A DNA stretch of 64,000 bases. Source: Campanula takesimana (Eukaryota > Streptophyta > Magnoliopsida > Asterales > Campanulaceae). Of the stretch, positions 33,991-46,118 are shown piece by piece. How positions within the stretch are numbered: position 1 is the first letter of the stretch; each line of letters begins with the position of its first letter. The stretch is from NCBI GenBank assembly GCA_026119855.1, contig JAOWBW010000254.1, positions 1,178,001 to 1,242,000 on the forward strand, read 5' to 3'. A model generated the notes under the pieces. It was not told where the DNA came from and made no database searches. It saw nothing but the letters and a program-made list of their open reading frames with translations. A program made the translations under genes and the position numbers.

Positions 33991-35500
33991 CATCATCGAA
34001 GCCACATAAGATTTCCTACTAATCGCATCGGCAACTACGTTCGCCTTCCCCGGATGATAAGAAATCGTACAATCATAATCCTTCAACAATTCCATCCATC
34101 GACGCTGTCGGTTATTCAACTCTTTCTGGGAGAAAAGGTACTTCAAACTCTTGTGATCCGTAAAAATCTCAAACTTCGCTCCATAAAGGTAGTGCTTCCA
34201 TTTGTGCAACGCAAATACTATCGCAGCCAACTCCATATCATGAGTGGGGGGTAATTCTGTTCACTAGGGGTCAACTTCCTCGAAGCATAAGCAATTACTT
34301 TCCTGTTCTGCATCAAAACACAACCCAAACCCTCTTTCGAAGCATCACTGTAAATCACTAGGCCATCGCTCCCATTAGGCAAAGTCAAGATCGGTGCGGT
34401 AGTCAACTTCTTCTTCAATTCCTCGAAACTCTTGTCACATTTCTCGATCCACACAAACGGGACATTCTTCCGAGTCAACTGAGTCATCGGAGTATCGATC
34501 CTCGAAAACCCCTCAATAAATCTTCTGTAATACCCGGCTAAACCAAGAAAGCTTCTAATCTCTGTCACTGATTCGGGTCTCTTCCAATCCACTATTGCCT
34601 CTATCTTTGAAGGATCCACAGAAATCCCATCTTTTGAAATAACATGACCCAAAAATGACACCTTCTCGAGCCAAAATTCGCATTTACTAAACTTCGCAAA
34701 CAACTGCTCCCTCGCAAGAACGGATAACACTATTCTCAAATGTTGCTCGTGCTCCTCTCGAGATTTAGAGTAGACGAGTATATCATCAATAAAAATCACC
34801 AAGAACGAATTAAGATAAGGATGGAAAACCCGGTTCATCAAATCCATAAATACTGCAGGCGCGTTAGTCAGCCCAAACGGCATAACCAAGAACTCATAAT
34901 GACCATAACGAGTGCGAAAGGCCGTCTTAGAAATATCCTCCGATCGAACCTTCAACTGATGGTACCCACTCCTCAAATCAAGTTTAGAGAAAACCACGGA
35001 CCCTTGAAGCTGATCAAATAAATCGTCAATATGAGGTAGAGGATACTTGTTCTTCACCGTAACCTGATTCAACTTTCTGTAATCGATGCACAATCTCAAG
35101 GAATCGTCTTTCTTTCGCACAAATAAAACCGGTGCTCCCCACGGGGAAACACTAGGGCGTATAAACCCTCGATCAAGCAACTCTTGCAATTGAACCTTTA
35201 ATTCCTTCAACTCTGCGGGAGCCAACCTATACGGTGCCTTTGAAATCGGAGCCGTACCGGCAAAAGGTCTATACAAAACTCAATCTCACGATCGGGAGGC
35301 ATATCATACTCGGTAGAGAAAACATCAGGAAATTCCCGAACTACCCGAACACTATCCAAACTAGGGGATTCCTTCCTAGTATCAAGAACACTAGCCAAAT
35401 ACCCCTCACAACCACTATGCAATAATTTTCTCGCTTTCAAATAAGAAATTAAGCGAACCTTTCTACTCAGAGGACTAGCCTCAAACACAAATTTAGGCAC
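33991..35500 (-). pseudogene. gypsy reverse transcriptase and RNase H (frameshifted)
   Basis: RT spans about 35276-34600: KLDLRSGYHQ with the first Asp and FIDDILVYS with the catalytic pair are intact. RNase H follows (IYSDASKEGLGCVL, then ELAAIVFALHKW and TDHKSLKYLF). The frame changes near 35270, where the PR-RT linker joins RT, and near 34235, where a run of six C replaces the seven needed to keep frame. Apart from these shifts the domain is well preserved. Confidence 0.92.
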
Positions 35501-35860
35501 ATCGGAATAGAAAAAGTAACAGTTTTCTTACGGCAATCAACGGAAGCATGAAACTTGCTCAACCAATCCATACCCAAAATGACATCAAAGTCTTGGATAG
35601 GAAGAACTACCAAATCTGCACAAAGGACACGACCACAAATAACCACATCACAAGCACGAAAGACTCGATAAGAAATCAAGCATTCTCCTATAGGGGTCGA
35701 CACCTCTAGCACGTACAGTAAAGACTCGAATGCAGCATTTAACATGGAAGCAAATTGCACAGAAATGTATGAATGAGATGATCCTAGATCTACTAAATCT
35801 CGTGCGCTCACATTAGACACAGAAACAATACCTCCAATAACCGAAGGATCATCGGTCCCT
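35467..35860 (-). pseudogene. gypsy aspartic protease (active site altered)
   Basis: The retropepsin region is recognisable by LVDLGSSHSYIS and by DVILGMDWLSK about 75 residues later. The catalytic triplet is normally DSG or DTG but reads DLG here, which should inactivate it. Frames change at both ends (near 35815 and 35475), each consistent with loss of one G from a G run. Confidence 0.85.
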
Positions 35861-36930
35861 GTTGTTGATTCATGGCATATACATTTCCTTGAATTTTGGG
35901 CTTCCCAGCGGCATCCCTTTTCTGACCCTGATTAGTACCAACCCCTGACCCGGATGACTGACCTCGGTACCTCGTGCAATCTCTCGCAAAGTGCCCCATT
36001 TCACCACAATTGGTACACTTGCCTTGCTTTTCCAACACCTATCCTCCGTATGGCCTACCCTCTGACAAAAGGTACAAGGCTTCCTATTCTGAATCCCCGG
36101 AGTAGTACTCGGATTCCTCGGTGTGGTTTGCCCCTTAAACTGAAATGATGCTCCCGGGTTACCTCGGTTGTCGGAACGGTGTTGAGGTTGAGATTTAGCA
36201 TGGCTTCCCGGTTTACCCGTACCCATAACCTCGGTTTTCCTTTTGTGCTCCCTAATATCTTGATCTATCAAGTAGGCTCGATCTACCGCATCTTGGAAGG
36301 TCACAATCCATTGGGCAATAAGTTGAGTACGGATGGAGGTCTTCAATCCCCGAATGAATCTCATAGCTTTTTGTTCCTCGGTCCTCACCAAATAGTCACA
36401 ATACCGGGCTAATTCTGTGAACTTAGCCGAGTATTGCGCTATAGACAACAAACCTTGCTCCAGGTTGAGCAGCTCGATCTCCTTTCGGTTTTGATCAACA
36501 ACCGGAATGAAATGTTCCTTGAATTGCGCACAAACAACTCCCACGCATACACCGTGTGAGTATCATCCCAACTAGCTTTAATACCCTTCCACCAATGCTC
36601 GGCGGCTCCCACAAGTTTGTAAGACGCGAACCGGACCTTGTCCTCATCCGTGCAACCAAATACCTCATAAATCTTCTCCATCGACTCAATCCACAACTCA
36701 GCTTTCCGAACATCGGGTTCCCCATTGAATTCAACCGGTTTCAGTTTGAGAAATTGCTCCAATCCATAGCGGGGTGGTGCTTGTTGTACCCTAGGGCCTT
36801 GATCATGTATGGCCTTCATGGACGCCTCGAACATGCCTTGAAACATAGAACGTGCTTCTTCCCTTGTGTCATTCTGATTTGCATTACCGGTACTACCTTC
36901 ACCACTCCTTCTACGAACCATTGTAAACAA
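35850..36930 (-). pseudogene. gypsy gag (frameshifted)
   Basis: It starts at ATG 36930 or 36921 on the minus strand (MVRRRSGEGSTG). The capsid-like region (FNGEPDVRKAELWIESMEKI, EHWWKGI) is followed after a shift near 36540 by QNRKEIELLNLEQG and the Arg/Lys-rich nucleocapsid. Two zinc knuckles are visible: CTFCQRVGHTEDRC and, after a one-base loss in an A run near 36035, CTNCGEMGHFARDC. Gag of this build is normal for plant chromoviruses. Confidence 0.9.
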
Positions 36931-37028
36931 GTACCTGCATAAAACATCAACCGTTAATCACTCCGCACACTACTACCCTCCTAGGTCAAACTAATCCACC
37001 TATACTTATACATAGGGCTTATGCCATA

Positions 37029-37040
37029 GCTCTGATACCA
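37029..37040 (-). other. Primer binding site of the gypsy element
   Basis: On the minus strand TGGTATCAGAGC follows the LTR after two bases. It is complementary to initiator Met-tRNA. Confidence 0.9.
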
Positions 37041-37042
37041 AC

Positions 37043-39129
37043 TGTCGCGACCCCGAACCCCGCGGGCCCGAGACCGCGAGCTGGACGTCGACTTAAAACC
37101 AAAACTGTGAAATACCGAAGTTAAAAATTCAATTTGATACCAAAAGGTGATGATCCAAAGTTTTACAAATCCAAGTTTGATAATAACCAAATACAACTAT
37201 CATAAACTTCCACAAGTTTATGCCCAATAGAATATAAATGTACAATTCTTAATGACGTCATTGTTTGGTACAACTATCCCAAAAGGTTACACATTTATAT
37301 AATGTAAACCAACCTATAACAACTTCCCCAAAAGAATGTATCCACACTCGACGTCCTCTTTCTCGTGATCAGCGAGACTAATCCTTAGCACCTGGGGGGG
37401 GGGGGTTAAGGAAAAACAAAGATAAAAGAAAGGGGGTGAGATAAATCTCAATAAGTTACTAATGCAACTACATGACATGCTATGATGCAATATACAATAA
37501 TAAATCATAGCAGCACATAGCATTCATCACATAACAGATAGCAGCGGGAATAAACACATAACAAAGGATATTAGCCAAGGTTTCCAAACCGATACATCCA
37601 AATAAAGGATCGCTGCGCAGCTTCAATAGTCAACCAATCACATCTTCATAATAGCATGAAAGCTGAAGAGAAATCCCCGGTACCGAAAACAATAACCATA
37701 AGAGTGTCACAAAGGACAAGAGCCATGCCACAAAGTCATGCTCGGTAGCTAGATACATTCACAAAGGAAGCTAACTTATCTCTTCCAAGGCCAATCTGGA
37801 AAAGGGGTATAGTAAAGGCAAAACAATGGTCAACATTATAATGGACTTGGCTTTGCCATTATAATCTTTCCATCGCCCGATGCAACAAATATGCCAGCTG
37901 GGCTTCCAAATAAATGCTAAGTAATAATATATAAGCATGAATAAACATCTTACGATTCCAAAGTAGGGAATCATACCAAGAAGTCACCAGGAAAGTGAAA
38001 TGTACCAACAACGCACAATTAAAGTGTTCCAATAATCTCAATTAACACTTAATTAATTTCCAACACAAAATTAATCACAAAGGACCCAATTCTATCACTA
38101 GAGTGTACTACAATGTTCACTAAGGTCAACTAGAAGGACACCCAAGATTTAGACCAAAACGCATTCTTCAATCACACAAATTAACAAATGAAAACTTTAA
38201 GAGGTTCTGTGCGGCCGCCCACTCGAGTCTGTGCGGTCGCCCAAAAAGCCATCAAACAAGAACAAAACCTTTCAGATAGATGTGCGGTCGCCCTACCATT
38301 TTTGGGCGGTCGCCCAATCCTCTGGTCTGTCGGAATTCGGGAGGGAGGAACTGGGTTCTTCCATTTTTCAACCCAAACCAAAACTCAACCAAAATCCAAC
38401 ACTCTTAACTAGCATATTAATGAACTAAAACAACTTATAGGTCAAAAGGACTCATATAACAACATTTAACAACCAAAATCAAGATTCAAATCCAACCTTC
38501 ATAAAATCACCATTTTTGACCCAAAACTCAAATAAATTCCAAATAAATTCGAAACTCAACCAAACTTCAAAGATAACAACTCAAGCATTATATAAGCATG
38601 ATATGAACATTTTAGCATAAAAAATGGGGGAAAAGCAACTTACTTGAGATTTCTCAAAGATGATGGATTTCAAATATTTTTGACTCCACACGAACCTATC
38701 GACGATCTAAACAAGATTCATGTTTTAAGAAATGAGAAATAACAAGAAGAAGATGAAGAAAATGAAGAGAGAAGGAAGAGAAGAAAAAAGCCTACCCTTT
38801 TACAATGGAGAGAGAGAAGTGTGCTGGGAAGAGAAGAAGAGTGAGGGAGAAGAGGAGGAGTAGGGAGGGAGTAGTTAAAATGATTTAAAGAATTTACACT
38901 TAGGCCCCCTCCTCTACACTACACACAAATACTTACACTCCCTACTAACAATTAAGACCCAACAATACCACACTAACACAAATAAAATGCTAGGCATAAA
39001 TTATTATAACACATAAAATGCACACATAAATATTTAAATAAATAATAATTTAAATAAATAAATAAGAAAATAAATAAATAATAATTATTTACTACTAATA
39101 AAATAGAGCCTAGATTTCGGGTCGTGACA
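37043..39129 (-). repeat. 5' LTR of the gypsy element
   Basis: It is nearly identical to 30335-32417. It has a longer G run at 37394-37403 and intact array units at 38209-38315. Confidence 0.95.
38209..38315 (-). promoter_or_regulatory. CGNNCG palindrome array, gypsy 5' LTR
   Basis: Units begin at 38209, 38231, 38282 and 38304; spacings are 22, 51 and 22 bp. Three are GTGCGG(C/T)CGCCC and the last is the perfect GGGCGGTCGCCC. All core CpGs are intact here. Confidence 0.72.
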
Positions 39130-39736
39130 TTATTAGTTTTGAGATTTAGAATCATCAAAACTCAATAATCAATGGAGCAAAATAATGTTGGGTTTCGATG
39201 TAACATGCGCAGCGGAATTTAGCATTTAAAATTTTATGAAACCCAAAAGCCCATAGATCCGTTCATATGATTAAATCAAATACAACAATATGAATATAGG
39301 AAAAACTAACCCTTGATGACCTTGAATTTTAGCTTTGTTCTTTGGTGGATATTTTAAGCTTGATCACAATGAAAGTAAGAACACGAACTTTGAAGATGAT
39401 GAGCTTCACCCTCTAGCGGTATCCACACCACGAACGAATATAAATGAGCTTCTTGATTTTGGTTGCTAGACCAAAATTATGAAACACACTTTCACAATTT
39501 AAAATGACTATATGGAATTTTATTTGTGTATTATTTTGTTCTTCAATCAAAGGATGTCTTGGAACAAAATAAACTCTCTCAAACTCTTTGGAGACTCACA
39601 CAAACATTGGGGAAAAGTGCTGGCCGAATTTGGTCTTTTATACACAAGTAGGACCTATTCCAAATAGGAAACTTGTATCAAATATCGTCCAATATTCATT
39701 TCCTAATCAAATTAGGAATCTGCCCCCGACAGTACT

Positions 39737-39790
39737 GTGCGGCCGCTCAAACTGAGGCGTGCGGCCGCCCAAAACCATGTGCGGTCGCCC
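39737..39790 (-). promoter_or_regulatory. CGNNCG palindrome array, C1 3' LTR
   Basis: Three units begin at 39737, 39759 and 39779 (spacings 22 and 20). The 5' LTR of the same element has four. Confidence 0.7.
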
Positions 39791-40521
39791 AAACAGCCCA
39801 GAAAATCCAATTTTCCAAAATTTCCAATATAGTCCTTATTTAGGATTCGTTCTATTGTGTGTGACCCTCTAGGATTATACTAAGTTGGCAATGGGTTCAA
39901 ACATGAAACCATAAAGATATGATTAGGTTCTAGCATACCGTCACACCTACCCAAATAGTATAACTAGATACAAGTTCGCATTCCTTTAGAATATGTCATA
40001 ATCCTTTTGTCCACGATGTCATTGAACACAAGTCATGGTCAACAAGTCAACTTGTTTTGTTCAATACTTTCTCAATTCCGAATATGTTGATAATACAAAT
40101 GACATTGATCTAATCAATTCATTTGAGTCCGGACGAACATTTATCAACATCATTCCTACGAGAGGCCCAAGCTTGACATCTCTCCGAAGAGGGACAAATC
40201 CATTTAGCGTATTACTCTTCCCTACGTGAATCCTATTATGCCAAGCATACCCTTTATGACTACCCGGTTAAAGGTAGCGTTTGAATATGTCAAACATAAT
40301 GTTCATCAAGTGGAAGACTATAATAACTTCATGTCTAAGGATTCAAATGACATAACTAATATGAGATATATGTTCGACATAGACCATGACATAAATCTCA
40401 TACAGCGGGTCATGTCCAGTACCTTGTTCCAAACAAGTACCCATAAATCTAACATGATCATCTCATGATCATTTAGCCTTTGTACTAGTGCTTATCAAGT
40501 ACTAGGGACGGAGATTATTAT

Positions 40522-42035
40522 TGTTGGGTTTCTGAGTAACATGCGCAGCGGAATATAGCAATTAAAATTTTAAGAAACCCAAAGCCATGGATCCGTTCAT
40601 ATGATTAAATCAAATACAACAAGATGAATAGAGGAATAACTAACCCTGATGGCTATGAATTTTCTCTTGATCTTTGGTGGAGAAACTTGAAGACTTGATC
40701 ACGATCACAAAGCTTGAACACGAACTTTGAAGACGATGATACCCTCTAGCGGTATCCACACTTCGAACGAATATCAAAGGAGCTTCTTTGATCTTGGTTG
40801 CTAGACCAATAATTGTAAAACACGCTTTCACAATTTTAATAAAGAACTATATGGAATTTATTTTGTGAATTATTTTGTTCCTCAATCAAGGATATCTTAG
40901 AACAAAATAAAACCTCTCTCAAACACTTTGAGACTCACAAAAGCACTTGTTAATATGGTCTGGCCGAATTGGTGATTTTATACACAATTAAGACCTATTC
41001 CAAATAGGTAACTTGTACCAAAAACCATTCCTAATCGAATTAGGAAATTTCCAATCGGCATACCGGGCGCCCGCCTGGTCCTACCCAGGCGCCCGCTTGT
41101 TTGGACAGAAAGTCCAATTCTTTTCCGGCTTGTTCAGGCGCCCGCCTGGTGCAACCCAAGCGCCCGCTTGGTTGACCAGGAGGCCCAGAACTTTCCAGAA
41201 ATTCCTTGGAAGTCCTCCGACCCTAAATGCCAATATAGTCCTTTTATTTAAGATTCGTTCTATTGTGTGTGACCCTCTAGGATTATACTAAGTTGGCAAT
41301 GGGCTCAAACATGATCCCATAAGATATGATTAGGTTCTAGCAAACCGTCATACCTACCCAAATAGTATAACTAGATACAAGTTCGCATTCCTTTAGAATA
41401 TGTCACAATCCCTTTGTCCACGATGTCATTGAACACAAGTCATGGTCAAAGAGTCAACTTGTTTCGTTCAATACTTTCTCGATTCCGAATATGTTGATAA
41501 TCCAAATAACATTGATCCAATTGATTCATTTGAGTCCGGCCGAACATTTCATCAACATCATTCCTACGAGAGACCCAAGCTTGACATCTGTCCGTGGAGG
41601 GACAAATCTATTTAGCTCATTATTCTTCCCAACGGGAATCCGATCATGCCAATCATACCCTTTATAACTACCGTGTTAAGGTAGCGTTTGAATATGTCAA
41701 ACACAATGTTCATCAAGTGGAAGACTATAATAACTTCATGTCTAAGGATTCAAATGACATAACTAATATGAGATATATGTTTGACATAGACCATGACATA
41801 AATCTCATACAGCGGGTCATGTCCAGTACCTTGTTCCAAACAAGTACCCATAAATCTAACATGATCATCCCATGATCATTTAGCCTTTATACTAGTGCTT
41901 AACAAGTACTAGGGACGGGGATTATTATAAGTAAACATGAACAACAATAATAATCAAAACATCTCTTTATTGATATGAAATAAATGATAACAATTACAAC
42001 GTTTATTAAACGTGCCTAGGGCACCACTACCAACA
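40522..42035 (-). repeat. Solo LTR X (C-related), nested in the C1 3' LTR
   Basis: It runs TGTTGGGTTTCTGAG to ACCAACA, 1514 bp, with a perfect duplication ATTAT (40517-40521 and 42036-42040). It is clearly related to the C LTRs over its length but has a different palindrome array (41065-41171). Since it inserted into a young element, it is younger still. Confidence 0.94.
41065..41171 (-). promoter_or_regulatory. CGNNCG palindrome array with symmetric arm change, LTR X
   Basis: Cores (CGCCCG) start at 41068, 41090, 41139 and 41161; spacings are 22, 49 and 22. Unit 3 is the perfect CAGGCG-CC-CGCCTG (41135-41148) and unit 4 the perfect CAAGCG-CC-CGCTTG (41157-41170): both arms changed together. 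Unit 2 is a hybrid (CAGGCG with CGCTTG). Confidence 0.75.
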
Positions 42036-42147
42036 ATTATAAGCAAACATGAACAACAATAATAATCAAAACATCTCTTTATTGATATGAAATAAATGAT
42101 AACAATTACAACGTTTATTAAACGTGCCTAGGGCACCACTACCAACA

Positions 42148-42160
42148 ATCTCCCACTTGC
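42148..42160 (-). other. Polypurine tract of C1
   Basis: GCAAGTGGGAGAT on the minus strand abuts the 3' LTR, identical to that of element A. Confidence 0.85.
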
Positions 42161-42161
42161 C

Positions 42162-43674
42162 CTAGGCCCAATCTCCCATGTATCTAATACCCATGGACCT
42201 AACATGACCTTCATGTTTAACTTGTGGAAGTCCCTTTGTTAGTGGGTCCGCGACATTGTCATCAGTAGGTACTCTGCATATATTTACGTCTCCCCTATCA
42301 ACGATCTCTCGAATGATATGAAAATGTCTAAGTATGTGTTTGTATTTCTGATGTGCTCTTGGTTCCTTTGCTTGAGCAATAGCACCATTATTATCGCAAT
42401 AAAGGTCTATTGGATTAGCAATGCTAGGAACCACTTCAAGTTCAGTGATAAACTTCTTAATCCAAACATCTTCCTTTGCAGCATCTGATGCAGCAATATA
42501 CTCAGCTTCCGTTGTAGAATCAGCGGTTGTACTTTGCTTGGAACTCTTCCAGCTTACAGCTCCACCATTTAACATAAACACAAAACCCGATTGCCATCGG
42601 CTATCATCTTTGTCGGTTTGGAAGCTTGCATTCGTGTAAGCATTTACAACGAGATCATCTTCCATTCCCCATAGACCAAAAACGAGTCTTTAGTTCTTCT
42701 CAAGTACTTAAGAATCGCTTTTACAGCTACCCAGTGATTTTCGCCAGGGTCGGATTGGTATCTACTTGTCATGCTCAAAGCATAAGATACATCCGGCCTA
42801 GTACAAATCATGGCATACATGATGGACCCAATTGCCGAAGCATATGGAACATCATTCATTTTCTCACGCTCATCGTTTGTCTTAGGACATTGAGTCTTGC
42901 TTAGAGAAACTCCATGTAACACCGGCAAGGTACATCTCTTAGAATTTTCCATACGGAATCTTCTAATGACCTTGTCAATATATGTACTTTGGCTTAAACC
43001 AAGTAGCCTCCTTGATCTATCTCTATAGATCTTAATGCCAAGTATATATGCGGCTTCACCCATATCTTTCATTGCAAAACACTTTCCTAACCAAGTCTTC
43101 ACAGACTGAAGTGTAGGAATGTCGTTTCCAATGAGTAATATGTCATCCACGTATAAAACAAGGAATAGCACTATGCTCCCACTAATCTTCTTGTATACAC
43201 AAGGTTCATCTTCGTTCTTGATGAAACCAAACTCTTTGACCGATTCATCAAAACGGAGATTCCAACTCCTAGAAGCTTGCTTCAATCCATAGATAGATCT
43301 CTGCAATTGCATACTTTTGAATTCTGTTCAAAACCTTCTGGTTGTGTCATATACACATCCTCTTGCAGTTTTCCATTTAGGAAAGCGGTTTTGATATCCA
43401 TTTGCCATATTTCATAGTCATGATATGCGGCAATAGCGAGCAGAATTCTTATAGACTTGATCATTGCTACGGGTGAAAATGTTTCATCATAGTCAATACC
43501 ATGAACTTGCCTATAACCCTTCGCTACAAGTCTAGCTTTGTAAGTATGCACCTTCCCATCCATGTCAGTCTTCTTTTTGAAGACCCATTTGCATCCTATG
43601 GTTTTTACACCTTTGGGCGCATCAATCAAATTCCAAACTTGATTGTCTTGTATGGATTGCAATTCGGATTCCAT
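42162..43674 (-). pseudogene. C1 reverse transcriptase and RNase H (frameshifted)
   Basis: RT starts at MESELQSIQDNQVW (43674) with WVFKKKTDMDG and KARLVAKGYRQ. The frame is lost near 43295, where GTATGCAATTG lacks one A, and resumes at LQRSIYGLKQASRSW. The catalytic box YVDDILLIG (near 43150) is intact. Another one-base loss in a G run near 42660 separates RT from RNase H (TNASFQTDKD, TTEAEYIAASDA). The end matches that of element A. An in-frame TGA near 43676 separates it from integrase. Confidence 0.93.
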
Positions 43675-43677
43675 GGC

Positions 43678-45048
43678 TCAAAGCCACTTGTCCGAATCAG
43701 GAGAAGACATCGCCTCTTGGTAGGTTGTCGGTTCATCATTCTCAATGATTTCTACCTCATTACTATCCGTTACGAGAAATCCATATCTCTCGGGCTCGGA
43801 TCGTAACCTACTAGATCTGTGAGTTACTTGTGTATTTTGAACAGGTTCCACAACTCCTTGTGGTTTTTGTTCTTGTTCCACTATTGGTTCAATGTTATTT
43901 TCTGGGTCTCGATTTTCTTTAAGATTTATTTTACTCCCACTGATTTCTTTGGAGAGAAACTCTTTCTCTAAAAAGACACCAGTTCGGGCAACAAAAACTT
44001 TGTTGTCCTCACGGTTGTAAAAGTAATATCCTCTAGTTTCCTTTGGATATCCTACGAAAATACATTTGTCAGATTTGTGTGCAAGTTTGTCAGAGACAAG
44101 TCTTTTGACAAAGGCTTCGCAACCCCAAATCTTCATGAAAGATAAACAAGTTTTCTTTCCGCTCCACATCTCATATGGATTCTTTTGAACCGATTTAGTT
44201 GGAACACGATTTAGTGTGAAAGCAGCGGTTTCTAGAGCGTAACCCCAAAAGGATATTGGAAGATCAACTTGACTCATCATTGATCGAACCATGTCTAACA
44301 AAGTCCGATTTCTCCTTTCGGACACACCATTCCATTGTGGTGTTCCGGGTGGAGTCAATTGTGAAACTATTCCACAATTCTTTAGATGATCATCAAATTC
44401 TTGACTCAAGTATTCTCCACCTCGAGCTGATCGAAGTGCCTTAATACTTCTGCCAATTTGTTTTTCTACTTCATTTTGAAATATTCTAAATATCTCAAAT
44501 GCTTCACTCTTATGTTTCATTAGGTAAACATACCCAAATCTACTATAATCATCAGTGAAGGTTATGAAGTATTGAAATCCTCCCCTAGCATTGTTACTTA
44601 ATGGTCCGCATACATCGGAATGTATCAACCCCAATAAGTCACTTGCCCTTTCACCTAACTTGGTAAAAGGTGTCTTAGTCATTTTTCCAAGAAGAAACGA
44701 CTCGCAAGTATCATATGAATCAAGGTCACATGAACCCAAAAGTCCGTCCCCATGGAGTTTTGAGATACGCTTCTCATTAATATGACTAAGACGGCAATGC
44801 CATAAATAGGTATGATTTACATCATTAGGTTTAGATTTCTTATTTATGTGATAGACATTGTCATTATTTTCATCCTTGACATTCAGGACATAAAGGCCAT
44901 TAAATGAATTAGCAATACCATAAAGCACATCATTTAAATAAATAGAAAACTTCTTATTCTCAATAAGAAACTTAAAGCCTTCATTATCCAAACAAGAAAT
45001 TGAAATAATATTTCTACTTAAATCCGGAACATAATAACAATTGTTCAA
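43678..45048 (-). pseudogene. C1 integrase (456-codon frame)
   Basis: It contains the zinc-binding region (HCRLSHINEK ... CESFLLGK; the second Cys of the C-x2-C pair is changed to Phe), the first Asp in HSDVCGP, the second in a region reading SARGGEYLS (usual SDxGGE; Asp changed to Ala), and the Glu in GVSERRNRTLLDM. So two metal-binding or catalytic positions are altered although the frame is open. The C-terminal Ser/Thr/Glu-rich linker to RT is present. Confidence 0.9.
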
Positions 45049-46118
45049 ACAAGAATTAATCCGGAAGGTAAAGTGACTTCATAAGTCCCTACAGCTAATG
45101 CAGCAACTCTTGCTCCATTCCCCACGCGTACGTCTACTTCACCCTCTTTAAGTAGTCTCCTATTCTTTAGTCCCTGCACATTTAAACAAATGTGAGAACC
45201 ACATCCGGTATCCAATACCCAAGAATCAGTGGTAGAAAGGAGAATATCTATCATATAGATACCTGAAGTCGACGCAGCCTTGCTGCCATTCTTCTTCTTT
45301 TGCTCTTCCAAGAAAGCCTTGCAATTACGTTTCCAATGACCAATTTCTTGATAATGGAAACAAATTGCATCCTTTTGTGAATCGGGTTTTGCCTCAGAAT
45401 CCTTGGCAACACTTGCCTTGCTTATCTTGGGTTTGACAACTTTCTTACCCTTTCCTTTGGCACCAGCCTTCTTCCCATCATGAACTAAGAGAATGGGAGA
45501 ACATTTCTCCGCAATCTTCATCTCCGCAGTTTTAAGCATCCCATGCAACTCGAAGAGATTCTTATCCATTCCATGCATGTTATAATTCATCACAAACTGA
45601 TTATAACTTTTGGGTAATGAATTAAGAATGAGATCCGTGGCTAGCTCCAATGCGATTGGATAGCCAAGTTTCTCAAGGTGCTCTACATAACCTTTCATTT
45701 TTAGCATGTGAGGACTCACTTGTTGCCCTTCATTCATTTTGCAAGTAGTGAATGCAACAATGGTCTTGTACCTCTCTTGCCTAGCTTGTTCTTGAAACAT
45801 GGCTCTTAACTCCACGCCTATCTCATAGGCTTCCAAATGTTCCAAACTTTGTTGGAGTTTTGAGCACATAATAGCAAGCATGAGACAGCTTACATCTCTA
45901 GAATCATTACGATGTTTCTTGTAACTGTCTCTTTCTGCCCTAGGGGCAGTAGGTTCTGGTTCAGCAGGAAGAGGCCCATCGAGAATGTACAACTTATCTT
46001 CTTGCCTAAGACCAATTCTTAGGCTATGGATCCAATCCATAAAGTTTGTACCATTCTCTTGGAGCTTATCCTTCTCAAGGATCGATCGCAACGAAATTGA
46101 TTGAGTGTTAGTAGTCAT
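45045..46118 (-). pseudogene. C1 gag and protease
   Basis: The ATG at 46118 on the minus strand opens 357 codons: capsid (MTTNTQSISLRSILEKDKL, ... LILNSLPKSYNQFV), a Lys-rich linker, a zinc knuckle CFHYQEIGHWKRNC and the protease start WVLDTGCGSH. The second knuckle Cys is Tyr, which should weaken RNA binding. The frame ends at TAA 45045 because a T run (CTTGTTTGAAC) is one base shorter than in element A (CTTGTTTTGAAC); the integrase frame overlaps. Confidence 0.92.

Larger units (their letters stand above)
30335..39129 (-). mobile_element. Ty3/gypsy chromovirus-type element (Tekay/Del-like), 8.8 kb
   Basis: It is flanked by a perfect duplication TTATT (30330-30334 and 39130-39134). The LTRs of 2083 and 2087 bp are nearly identical by eye, so insertion is recent. 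Minus-strand order is LTR, Met-tRNA primer site, gag, protease, RT, RNase H, integrase with chromodomain-like tail, purine tract, LTR. The order RT-RNase H-integrase defines Ty3/gypsy; the tail (RPVRILDSKVQELRNKSIS) is typical of plant chromoviruses. At least seven frame breaks, several of them single-base homopolymer contractions. Confidence 0.95.
39186..42147 (-). repeat. 3' LTR of C1, opened by solo LTR X
   Basis: The pieces are 39186-40521 and 42041-42147. The boundary is set by TGTTGGGTTTCGATG on the left and ACCAACA plus purine tract on the right. Confidence 0.93.

Noticed and set aside
41013..41291. 92-codon frame rich in Pro/Gly/Ala
   Set aside because: It is a reading of the CG-rich palindrome array in LTR X.
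40226..41875. Recurrent frames of 80-93 codons containing VAFEYVKHNVHQVEDY (40226, 41594, 51551)
   Set aside because: These are the same segment of C-family LTRs repeated with the LTR. They lie in U3 on the antisense strand and are broken in other copies, so I treat them as chance frames.
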